Shown here: in pieces, positions 34,387-40,986 of the stretch
How positions within the stretch are numbered: position 1 is the stretch's first letter
How the letters are laid out: every line of letters starts with the position of its first letter
From: Saliniramus sp050485405
GTDB taxonomy: Bacteria; Pseudomonadota; Alphaproteobacteria; Rhizobiales; Beijerinckiaceae
DNA: 64,000 nt
Reading direction: 5' to 3'
Assembly (NCBI GenBank): GCA_050485405.1
Contig: JBJHBI010000002.1
Location: forward strand, 1-64,000
Translations under genes and position numbers: made by a program
The notes under the pieces: generated by a model
What the model was told of the DNA's origin: nothing
The model's database searches: none
The model's input: the letters and a program-made list of their open reading frames with translations, nothing else

Positions 34387-34635
34387 TTATAAACAAGCTG
34401 TCTCCGGGGCACGCGTCCAGATATTCTCATTGCTTTGTAAGAGATCGCCCATGCACTCGCTCACCCGCGTAGTCGACGTGCCGATAAGGCAATCCACACA
34501 ATTCCTGCACATGGCATGGAACATGGCGTAGTAGGCCGTAGTGAGCGCGTGCTCGAGATCAGATTGGCGCGGCTTTCGGGTCGCCTGCTGATTGGCCGTC
34601 GCTCTCGCAATCGCGATCAGGTCACGCGGCTGCAC
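34387..34635 (-). pseudogene. HEPN-like protein, frameshifted and truncated
   Basis: Read from a GTG at 34635 behind a GGAG, the frame gives about 82 residues: QPRDLIAIARATANQQATRK, then QSDLEHALTTAYYAMFHAMC and NCVDCLIGTSTTR. The RxxxxxAYYAMFH-type helix is characteristic of HEPN proteins, many of which are toxins or partners of nucleotidyltransferases. After STTR the frame becomes unlike a protein, while a second frame continues with AWAISYKAMRISGR, so a frameshift and loss of the C-terminal half are likely. The start overlaps the end of the interrupted upstream gene, so the two formed a pair. Confidence 0.55.
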
Positions 34636-34680
34636 CCTGGTGCTCCGCAAGCGACTTGAAGGAAAATACTGGAAAACGGG
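34622..34680 (-). pseudogene. 3' fragment of the gene split by the IS element
   Basis: Removing the IS and one copy of its 4-bp duplication joins this piece to the fragment at 35949-36181 in frame. The joined protein would end ...DIGEPRFPVFSFKSLAEHQG plus AAA and a TGA that overlaps the start region of the HEPN-like gene. The continuity of frame and sense confirms the insertion. Confidence 0.7.
34677..34680. repeat. Target-site duplication, left copy (CGGG)
   Basis: CGGG at 34677-34680 repeats at 35949-35952 immediately outside the inverted ends of the IS. Deleting one copy plus the IS restores an uninterrupted reading frame of the host gene. Confidence 0.85.
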
Positions 34681-34720
34681 TGCTGTGACCCCCGATAACT
34701 CGTCCATCTGATGCTAGAGT
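34681..34720. repeat. IS left inverted repeat
   Basis: The first 15 bases are identical to the reverse complement of the right end; beyond that CTC(G/A)TCC, CTGA and AGAGT also match, giving an imperfect repeat of about 40 bases with one single-base offset. Confidence 0.88.
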
Positions 34721-34743
34721 CCGGCCCAACCGGAGGACCGGAC

Positions 34744-35010
34744 ATGAAGCGATCGAGATTTACCGAGGAGCAGATCATCATGATCCTGCGGGAACAGGAG
34801 AGCGGAGCGAAGACCGCGGACTTGTGCCGCCGGCATGGGATCAGCAGCGCCACGTTCTACGCCTGGAAGGCGAAGTTCGGGGGGATGGATCCTTCGGAAG
34901 CCAAGAGGCTGAAGGCGCTTGAGGACGAGAACGCCAAGCTGAAGCGGCTCTTGGCCGAAGCGATGCTCGACAACACGGCATTGAAGGATCTGCTTTCAAA
35001 AAAGTGGTGA
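34744..35010 (+). CDS. IS3-family transposase OrfA
   Basis: DNA-binding subunit of the IS3-type transposase. The 88-residue product begins MKRSRFTEEQIIMILRE and has the helix-turn-helix KTADLCRRHGISSATFYAWK, then a leucine-zipper-like LKALEDENAKLKRLLAE helix for multimerisation. The ATG at 34744 lies shortly after CCGGAGGACCGG. It ends in the AAAAAAG slippery region, so ribosomes can shift into orfB and produce the fused OrfAB transposase. Confidence 0.92.
   Translation: MKRSRFTEEQIIMILREQESGAKTADLCRRHGISSATFYAWKAKFGGMDPSEAKRLKALEDENAKLKRLLAEAMLDNTALKDLLSKKW
34998..35004 (+). promoter_or_regulatory. Programmed -1 ribosomal frameshift site (A6G)
   Basis: AAAAAAG is read as A-AAA-AAG in the orfA frame, and a -1 shift continues into the orfB frame with no stop. 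This is the canonical IS3-family signal for making OrfAB. Confidence 0.85.
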
Positions 35011-35930
35011 CGCCCGCCGGGAGGCGTGATGCGGTCGCCTATCTCGAGGGGCATTACGAGATGAGCGAACGGCGGGCGTGTTCAGCCCTGGGCGTGGATC
35101 GATCGTCGGTGCGATATCGACACAGGCGACCCGATGACGCCGAGTTGCGCGAAGTCTTGCGCAAGATGGCCGAGAAGCACCGGCGGTTCGGCTATCGGCG
35201 GCTGCACGTGATCCTGCGTCGCGACGGCCATGTGATGAACCGCAAGCGCACCCAGAGGCTCTACCGCGAGGAGGGTCTGGCCGTCCGGCGAAGGCGGGGC
35301 CGCAAGCGCGCCCTCGGCACCCGCGCGCCGCTTGTCACCGAGGCGGTGGCCAACGCCCGATGGTCGGTGGATTTCATGCAGGACCAGTTCGCCGATGGGC
35401 GCCGCTTCCGGATCCTCAATGTGCTGGACGATGTCACGAAGGAGTGTCTCGCGTCGATCGTCGACGCCTCGATCTCGGGCAGAAGGGTGGCGCGCGAACT
35501 GACAGCGTTGATCGAGCGGCGCGGGAAGCCCGGGGTGATCGTGTCGGACAACGGCACCGAGTTCACCTCGAATGCGATCCTGGACTGGGCCAACAAGGCG
35601 CAGGTGAAGTGGCACTACATCGCCCCGGGCAAGCCCATGCAGAATGGCAATGCCGAGGCGTTCAACGGCCGGATGCGCGACGAGCTTCTCAACGAGACCT
35701 TGTTCTTCGGCATCGACCACGCCCGCAATGCCGTCGCCGATTGGGTCCAGGCCTACAACACCGAGCGTCCCCACTCGGCTCTCGGCTACCAGACCCCGAC
35801 GGCCTTCGCCGCTCAACTCACCGCAATGGGCGATCGGCTCCGCGCAATTGAAACGCTGCGCCGATCGCCCATTGCTCCGTCGCCGCAACCGCGCCAGATT
35901 CAAACGCCGACTCTGGTCTCAGCCGGATGA
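35004..35930 (+). CDS. IS3-family transposase OrfB, DDE integrase
   Basis: Catalytic part of the transposase, normally made as the OrfAB fusion. The frame of about 308 residues has an N-terminal HTH_21-like region (RRFGYRRLHVILRRDGH) and the retroviral-type integrase core. Its acidic residues lie in WSVDFMQDQF (first Asp), IVSDNGTEFTS (second Asp) and NGNAEAFNGRMRDE (Glu), followed by YNTERPHSALGYQTP. All are intact. The stop lies inside the right inverted repeat. The GTG at 35004 falls within the frameshift site and is probably not an independent start. Confidence 0.93.
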   Translation: MVTPAGRRDAVAYLEGHYEMSERRACSALGVDRSSVRYRHRRPDDAELREVLRKMAEKHRRFGYRRLHVILRRDGHVMNRKRTQRLYREEGLAVRRRRGRKRALGTRAPLVTEAVANARWSVDFMQDQFADGRRFRILNVLDDVTKECLASIVDASISGRRVARELTALIERRGKPGVIVSDNGTEFTSNAILDWANKAQVKWHYIAPGKPMQNGNAEAFNGRMRDELLNETLFFGIDHARNAVADWVQAYNTERPHSALGYQTPTAFAAQLTAMGDRLRAIETLRRSPIAPSPQPRQIQTPTLVSAG

Positions 35931-35948
35931 GCTTCGGGGGTCACAGCA
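35910..35948. repeat. IS right inverted repeat
   Basis: Reverse complement begins TGCTGTGACCCCCGAAGCTC, identical to the left end over the first 15 bases. The orfB stop codon (35928-35930) falls inside it. Confidence 0.88.
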
Positions 35949-36181
35949 CGGGGCTCGCCGATATCTTCGAGCGGCTCCCTCAAGAGGCGGCTCAGCGACT
36001 TCACCTTTTGCGGATCAAGGCGACCGTGGGCGTCGTCGAAAACGATCACGACCCGCAGATACGCGATGCCGTCATGGTCGGTGTCATCGGTGACGCGCAG
36101 GTCGGCGACGACCGCATCCCCCAGATCATGCCGGACGACTTTGTCGATCGTCGCTCTGACGGGTTCGGCAATTGGTTTCAT
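35949..36181 (-). pseudogene. 5' fragment of a small gene interrupted by the IS element
   Basis: Starts at the ATG at 36181 and encodes about 78 host residues (MKPIAEPVRATIDKVVRHDL, then GDAVVADLRVTDDTDHDGIA, and later FDDAHGRLDPQKVKSLSRLL) before running into the IS, where an extra 15 residues are read from IS sequence. Reconstruction with the fragment at 34622-34680 gives a protein of roughly 95 residues. The family is unknown to me; with the overlapping HEPN-like gene it forms a probable two-gene module now destroyed. Confidence 0.65.
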
Positions 36182-36271
36182 GCGAATACACTCTGCTCAC
36201 GCGTGCCCGCAAAAGCGGGCTGCCATCATCAAAGCGTACCAACACTCACCCCCCATGCAAGCTCGCCCCCC

Positions 36272-37240
36272 TCACATCACCTCCAACAACGCCGCCGCTG
36301 CGGCCTCGCCGCTGTCGAAGGCGGCTTCGACCCTCGGGCCGAGGCACCAGTCGCCGCAGGCGGCGAGGCGGCGGGTGGGGTCGATGAGGCAGGGTTCGCC
36401 GAGCGGGTCGGTGACCTGCGCGTAGCGCCAGCGATGCGCATCGCCGTGGACCGGCTCGTCCATGATGCCGGTAACGCCGACATAGCGGGCATAGAGCTGG
36501 CCGATCAGCTCCTGCGGATCCTCCTCGAGATGCGTGCGCGACCAGTCCGGCGTGGCATGGATGACGACGCAATGCATGTCGCTCTCGCCGCGTGGCAGGG
36601 GGCGGTCCGGCTTGCTGCTGTTGTCGGCGATCCAGGCGATGGTGGCATCCTCGATCGCCATGGAGGCGGGCAGATCGAGCGGCTCGGGATAGCCGAGCAT
36701 GAGGGTCAGGCACGGGGCGTAGCGCTCGACAGCCAAAGCTGCAGGAGACCACGACGCGGTCTCGGCGAGCGTACGTGCCTGGTTGGAAGGAACCGCGATC
36801 AGCACGGCGTCGAACAAGGTCTCCGGCGCGCCCTCCGCCACGACCCGCCAGCTTTCGCCCTCGCTGCGCAGGGCGGTGACCGGATTACCGGTCAGGACCG
36901 GCAGATCGCCGATCAGTGCCTTGACCGGCGCGTTCATCGCCGGCGTGCCGACATAGCGCGGATGCGTGTCATCGCCCTCGTGATCGGCATCCCAGACCGC
37001 GACGAGGCCGGCCTCCTGCCAGCTCTGGACGGCCTGCGCAAAGCGCGGATTGCGGGCGCGGAAGAACTGGGCGCCGTGATCGAACACGCCACCGTCGAGC
37101 CGGCGCGTCGCCATGCGACCGCCGACCCCGCGGCTCTTGTCGAACAGGGTGACGGCCATTCCGGCATCGGCGAGGCGCCGTGCGGCGGCGGCCCCGGCCA
37201 TCCCGGCCCCGATGATCGCGACATGCGCTGGGCGCGCCAT
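36272..37240 (-). CDS. Renalase-like FAD-dependent oxidoreductase
   Basis: Cytosolic NAD(P)/FAD-dependent oxidoreductase of the amine-oxidase/renalase type. The 322-residue product opens with the dinucleotide-binding AIIGAGMAGAAAARRLADAG at residues 8-27, followed by FDKSRGVGGRMATRR, the second FAD motif of this family, and FDHGAQFFRAR. The C-terminal LAACGDWCLGPRVEAAFDSG is the family's last FAD motif. Renalases oxidise isomeric NAD(P)H forms; whether this one does is inference. It stands alone on the minus strand beside the IS-disrupted locus and marks the return to core genes. Confidence 0.82.
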   Translation of the reverse strand: MARPAHVAIIGAGMAGAAAARRLADAGMAVTLFDKSRGVGGRMATRRLDGGVFDHGAQFFRARNPRFAQAVQSWQEAGLVAVWDADHEGDDTHPRYVGTPAMNAPVKALIGDLPVLTGNPVTALRSEGESWRVVAEGAPETLFDAVLIAVPSNQARTLAETASWSPAALAVERYAPCLTLMLGYPEPLDLPASMAIEDATIAWIADNSSKPDRPLPRGESDMHCVVIHATPDWSRTHLEEDPQELIGQLYARYVGVTGIMDEPVHGDAHRWRYAQVTDPLGEPCLIDPTRRLAACGDWCLGPRVEAAFDSGEAAAAALLEVM

Positions 37241-37363
37241 ATTCTCTCTCCCGGATGATGGATGCTGCGGATCGGCATCGCCCCCTGCGACGGTTTGTGC
37301 CTCTTCCCGCGCAATCTACGCACAAGCAAGATGCGTAGACTGGATAGCAAGGGGAGATGAACG

Positions 37364-37561
37364 ATGCAAAGACGCCGTGCCCAGGACTACCTTTCGCTGG
37401 CCCGCTACATGGTAAAGCAGGCGCGCATGCTCAAGCAGATGGGGCTCGCCGCGAAGGCGGGTGCGCTGGTGGAGCGGGCGCTCGCCTATCATCGCCTCGG
37501 CTGGTCCCTGCAAGGGCGCGAGCCCGCATTGCAGCCGGTGCGGGTACGCAGCCGGCGCTGA
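37364..37561 (+). CDS. Small basic protein of unknown function
   Basis: A 65-residue frame with GGGGAG eight bases before the ATG. The product (RRAQDYLSLARYMVKQARML, then ERALAYHRLGW) is helical and basic, with no signal peptide or known motif. It sits between divergent and convergent neighbours and converges on the GNAT gene. It may be a real small gene, given the ribosome site, but coding support rests on that and on helical amphipathicity alone. Confidence 0.5.
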   Translation: MQRRRAQDYLSLARYMVKQARMLKQMGLAAKAGALVERALAYHRLGWSLQGREPALQPVRVRSRR

Positions 37562-37568
37562 GCGAGCC

Positions 37569-38075
37569 TCAGCCTGCGTGACGCGGACGCACTTCACCCT
37601 GCGCCTCGTCGAGAACACCCTCGACGAGCGGGCAGGCGAGCAGCCGCGCCGGATCGACCGGACCGGGCAGCCTGAGGTGCCCCGGCGGCACCGGCGCGAA
37701 GCCGAAACGGCCGTAATACGGCGCATCACCGACGAGCAGGACGAGCTTCTCGCCGCGTGCGCGCGCTTCCTCCAGCGCATGGCGCACCAGCGCACCGCCG
37801 ATGCCGCGCTCCTTGAAGGCTGGTTCGACCGTGAGCGGTCCCAGAACCAGTGCCGGCACGCTCCCCGCCCAGATCGCGCTCAGGCGCACCGATCCCACCA
37901 GTAGCGTCCCCACATGGGCGGCGAACGAGAGCGAGAGATCGTGATCGACGCCCTCGCGCAGGCGAAATGCGGTGCGCGCGAAACGGCCCGGCCCGAAGGC
38001 GCGGGCGTGGAGCCGGTCGATCGTGGCGTGATCACCCGGATGCTCGGGGCGGATGGTGAGCGTCAGTTCGGTCAT
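37569..38075 (-). CDS. GNAT family N-acetyltransferase
   Basis: Acetyl-CoA-dependent acetyltransferase of about 168 residues. The fold's signature acetyl-CoA loop is present as LGPLTVEPAFKERGIGGALVRHAL near residues 78-102 (the RGIGGAL stretch corresponds to R/Q-x-x-G-x-G/A), followed by VLLVGDAPYYGRFGF near residue 115, a pattern of the YhbS-like subgroup. The substrate is not predictable. It may be expressed singly; the nudix gene upstream on the same strand is about 110 bases away. Confidence 0.85.
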   Translation of the reverse strand: MTELTLTIRPEHPGDHATIDRLHARAFGPGRFARTAFRLREGVDHDLSLSFAAHVGTLLVGSVRLSAIWAGSVPALVLGPLTVEPAFKERGIGGALVRHALEEARARGEKLVLLVGDAPYYGRFGFAPVPPGHLRLPGPVDPARLLACPLVEGVLDEAQGEVRPRHAG

Positions 38076-38187
38076 GGTTCCGTCAGTCGCAATGGCAGGT
38101 CGACGCTGTGCTGCTTCGAAGTGAAACCAACGCGACGCAGACGCGCATAGCAGTCACATCCACGGGGCGCAACGCCCTCGGATGCCC

Positions 38188-38643
38188 TCACCATTCCGGA
38201 GCCGGCGGGCGCCCCTCGCGCCATTCCGCGATTCTCCGCAGGGTCGCCGGCGAGGTGCCCTCGGGCAACGCATCGAGGGCGAAGAACCCGCGCTCGGCGA
38301 TCTCGAAGCGCGGGCGCGGCGTATCGAGATGCGTGATCGCCTCCGCATGATAGAGCGCGACGTGATCGCGGCGCGAGGCGGCTTTGTTGTGATAGAAGCC
38401 GAGCAGGGCTGGTGTCCGGGTCAGCCCGACCGCAGCCTCTTCGCGCAATTCGCGTTCGAGCGCATCGAGCGCCGTCTCACCGGGTTCGACGCCGCCCCCG
38501 GGCAAAAGCCAGCCCGGCGTATAGGTATGGCGCACGAGGCAGATGCGGCCCTGCGCGTCACAGGCGATCACGCGCACGCCGAGCGTCATGCCGCGCGTCA
38601 GGCGCCATAGCAGGTCCAACGGGGTGCGCAGCAGCGGATTCAA
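38188..38643 (-). CDS. Nudix hydrolase
   Basis: Hydrolase acting on nucleoside-diphosphate-linked substrates. The Nudix box is intact: GGGVEPGETALDALERELRE followed by EAAVG, near residues 49-73, with the core GX5EX7REUXEEXGU pattern. I place the start at a TTG at 38643 with GGAG upstream, giving 151 residues and a short N-terminus typical of this group; upstream in-frame ATG and GTG codons would add 30-40 unrelated residues. Substrate unknown; it resembles ADP-ribose or NDP-sugar type proteins. Confidence 0.8.
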   Translation of the reverse strand: MNPLLRTPLDLLWRLTRGMTLGVRVIACDAQGRICLVRHTYTPGWLLPGGGVEPGETALDALERELREEAAVGLTRTPALLGFYHNKAASRRDHVALYHAEAITHLDTPRPRFEIAERGFFALDALPEGTSPATLRRIAEWREGRPPAPEW

Positions 38644-38826
38644 GATCGAAATACTCCGTTCGGTGAGGGCGCGGCGGGGTGAAAGGGAGCCCGTGCCCCA
38701 ATGTCGGTGCGCCGGATCGAAGCGCAAGGCCGTCACGAAAAATGCACGCTTGCATAAGAAAAGCAAAGCCGCACGCGCCCTTCGTGCTTGACCTTGCGGC
38801 CCTGCCGCGCGAACTCTGCTAGGACC

Positions 38827-39783
38827 ATGGCGTTATTGGATACAATGTTTCGCATCGCTCACATCACCGACCCGCATGTCGGTCCGCTGCCCCGCCCACG
38901 CCTGCGCGAACTGATGGGCAAGCGTCTGACCGGTTTCATCAACTGGCATCGCGGACGCGATCGCGCACACGACATGGAGCTGCTCGCAGCCCTCGTCCAG
39001 GACATGCGCAACCAGCAGCCGGACCACATCGCCTGTACGGGCGACGTGGCCAATATCGGTCTGCCACAGGAATGGGATACCGCCCGCGAATTCTTCGAGA
39101 GCCTCGGCGAGCCGGATGTGGTGAGCTTCGTTCCCGGCAATCACGACGCCTATATCGAGGGGGCGCTCGCGGGCATGCTCACCGTCTGCGGCCCCTGGAC
39201 GCGTGACGATTCGGGCGATGAGGGGACGTTTCCCTATGTGCGCCGGCGTGACCATGTCGCGCTGGTCGGCCTGTCCTCGGCGATCCCGACCGCGCCTTTC
39301 GTGGCGAGCGGGCGTATGGGGCAGACACAGCTCGATGCCGCGGAAAAACTCCTCGACGAGCTCGCGGAGGAGGGGCTGTGCCGGGTGGTCATGATCCACC
39401 ATCCCCCGCATGTGGCCGGAGCCTCGGCAGGGCGTAATCTCACCGATGCGCGCAAGTTCGAGGAGATGATCTCCCGCACCGGCGCCGATCTCGTCCTGCA
39501 CGGGCACAACCATATCGGCACCGTCGCGACGATTCCGGGGCCGGACGGGCGCGTGCCCGTGGTCGGGGCCCCCTCGGCCTCGTCGCGCGGCGGCACCATC
39601 GCCCATCGCGCGGCCTATTACCTCTTCGACGTCGCGATCGCCGATTACGGCTTCAACATCAAGGCGCAGATGCGCGGGCTGAAGCCGGATGGCAGCATCG
39701 GTTTTCTCGAGAACGTCTCGCTCGCGCGCAAGAGCGGCGGGTTGCGGGAATCACTCAGGCGCGGCAAGCACGCGCGGCAATAG
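38827..39783 (+). CDS. Calcineurin-like metallophosphoesterase
   Basis: Two-metal phosphoesterase, cyclic-nucleotide phosphodiesterase-like. The 318-residue product has the metal-binding series: AHITDPHVG near residue 11 (DxH), CTGDVANIG near residue 67 (GD), PGNHDAY near residue 100 (GNHD), HHPPH near residue 190 and HGHNH near residue 225 (GHxH). Start could be ATG 38827 or 38845; the latter leaves the metal motif nearer to the N-terminus. Role unknown; followed by a YbaK-like gene on the same strand. Confidence 0.85.
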   Translation: MALLDTMFRIAHITDPHVGPLPRPRLRELMGKRLTGFINWHRGRDRAHDMELLAALVQDMRNQQPDHIACTGDVANIGLPQEWDTAREFFESLGEPDVVSFVPGNHDAYIEGALAGMLTVCGPWTRDDSGDEGTFPYVRRRDHVALVGLSSAIPTAPFVASGRMGQTQLDAAEKLLDELAEEGLCRVVMIHHPPHVAGASAGRNLTDARKFEEMISRTGADLVLHGHNHIGTVATIPGPDGRVPVVGAPSASSRGGTIAHRAAYYLFDVAIADYGFNIKAQMRGLKPDGSIGFLENVSLARKSGGLRESLRRGKHARQ

Positions 39784-39805
39784 TCCAGTATCAGGGGAGG
39801 GGGCG

Positions 39806-40288
39806 ATGACGGAGCATCTGCCGGATGCCGCGCAGCGTGTCGCGGCGGCAGCGGACAATCTCGGCCTGTCGATCGCGGTGATGCTGATGCCGGATTCGAC
39901 GCGCACCGCCGAGGAGGCGGCCGCCGCCTGTGGCTGCCGCGTCGGCCAGATCGTGAAATCGCTGGTCTTCATCGGTGCGACGAGCGGGCGCGACGTGCTT
40001 CTGCTTATCAGCGGCGACAACCGGGTGGACGAAGCTGGTGTCGCGGCGCATCTCGGCGAGGCGCTGGAGCGTCCGCGCGGCGCGCATGTGCGCAAGGTGA
40101 CCGGTTTCGCCATCGGCGGCATCCCGCCCTTCGGCCATGCGGCGCCGCTCGCGACATACATGGACGAAGACCTGCTCGCGCATGACGTGGTCTGGGCGGC
40201 TGCGGGAACGCCGAATGCGGTCTTCTCGGTCGATCCGAAAGCGCTTCAGGCGGCAACCGGCGCGCGGGTGATCAGCGTCAAGCCTTGA
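39806..40288 (+). CDS. YbaK/EbsC-family aminoacyl-tRNA deacylase
   Basis: Free-standing trans-editing factor homologous to the ProRS insertion domain. The 160-residue product starts after GGGGAGG and has the family pattern RTAEEAAAACGCRVGQIVKS near residues 33-52, where the Lys acts in the YbaK/ProX site, and FAIGGIPPFGHAAPL near residue 102, the conserved GIPP/GH segment. It most resembles the YbaK-like group in which the substrate tRNA is often not Pro. It lies 22 bases after the phosphoesterase gene, so the two are probably co-transcribed. Confidence 0.85.
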   Translation: MTEHLPDAAQRVAAAADNLGLSIAVMLMPDSTRTAEEAAAACGCRVGQIVKSLVFIGATSGRDVLLLISGDNRVDEAGVAAHLGEALERPRGAHVRKVTGFAIGGIPPFGHAAPLATYMDEDLLAHDVVWAAAGTPNAVFSVDPKALQAATGARVISVKP

Positions 40289-40294
40289 GCGGGC

Positions 40295-40945
40295 TCACGA
40301 ACCGGCCCAGCCGACGATCTCGATCAGAGCCTGCGAGAGCGCCTCGTCGAGCGCGCGCACGGCGGCGGGGCCGGTGACGGTGCTCACCGGCGCGCTGGCG
40401 CGGAAGACGCGGGCACGCGCGATGCGGCCATCCGATTCGCGCGTGGCGCGCAGGGCGAGTTCGACGACGGCCTCGCGGCGGCTGGTATCGATCTCGAAGC
40501 GGCGGATTTCGGTATTGATCTGGAAATCGGGACTCACGCGATCGCCGGGCCGGCTGACGGCGCCGATGCGGGAGGTATTCTCGAAGGTCGCGACCATGCG
40601 CGACTGGACGAGCGCGGGAAGCTGGTCGGCCCATTGCGCACCGGGCAGGTAGCTCAGCGAGCCGTCTCCGCCGCGCACGACGATACGCTCGCTGTTGAGG
40701 ATCTGGATCGTGGAGGGCTCCGCGATCAGCAGCAGGCCGGGAAGGTTGCGCGCGGCGGAAATCTGCTCCTCAGGCGCGCTCAGGGTGAAGACGGTCAGCG
40801 CCGGTGCGGCGCCGCAAGCCGCCACGAAGCCCGACAGCGCGATGGTCGCGGCGAGCCGGCGCAGGCTACGCCCGAAGTTGGACGCGCGCCCGTGACGATG
40901 ATTCTGATCCGACCCTTTGCCCGACACTGTTACCAAGCCCCCCAT
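40295..40945 (-). CDS. Mla/Pqi-type ABC transporter auxiliary lipoprotein
   Basis: Periplasmic lipoprotein of the PqiC/ABC auxiliary type that accompanies MCE lipid transport operons. The 216-residue product has an N-terminal cationic segment, a hydrophobic stretch and the lipobox FVAACG near residue 44 (cleavage before Cys). The mature part has YLPGAQWADQLPALVQSRMV and FQINTEIRRFEID segments typical of DUF330/YmbA. It is the last gene of the mlaE-mlaF-mlaD operon. The start at 40945 leaves a long basic segment before the signal helix; an internal GTG is possible. Confidence 0.85.
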   Translation of the reverse strand: MGGLVTVSGKGSDQNHRHGRASNFGRSLRRLAATIALSGFVAACGAAPALTVFTLSAPEEQISAARNLPGLLLIAEPSTIQILNSERIVVRGGDGSLSYLPGAQWADQLPALVQSRMVATFENTSRIGAVSRPGDRVSPDFQINTEIRRFEIDTSRREAVVELALRATRESDGRIARARVFRASAPVSTVTGPAAVRALDEALSQALIEIVGWAGS

Positions 40946-40986
40946 GACCTTGTCCCGATATCTCTATGGAACTGCTCCGTAATTTC

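Larger units (their letters stand above)
34681..35948 (+). mobile_element. IS3-family insertion sequence, IS407-like
   Basis: A complete 1268-bp element. Ends are TGCTGTGACCCCCGA, identical for 15 bases at both termini and imperfectly matched for about 40. The two overlapping frames orfA and orfB carry the IS3 transposase. The flanking CGGG (34677-34680 and 35949-35952) is a 4-bp target duplication, as in the IS407 group. The A6G frameshift signal, the DDE residues and both ends are intact, so it is potentially active. It splits a small gene read on the minus strand. Confidence 0.93.

Noticed and set aside
34387..34635. Intact HEPN toxin
   Set aside because: The frame loses protein character after about 57 residues and is shorter than the family, so it is called a pseudogene.
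34677..35952. A 5-bp ACGGG duplication for the IS element
   Set aside because: ACGGG also flanks the element, but then the left end would start TGCTG while the right would end one base short; the TG...CA ends with a 4-bp CGGG fit the IS407 group better.
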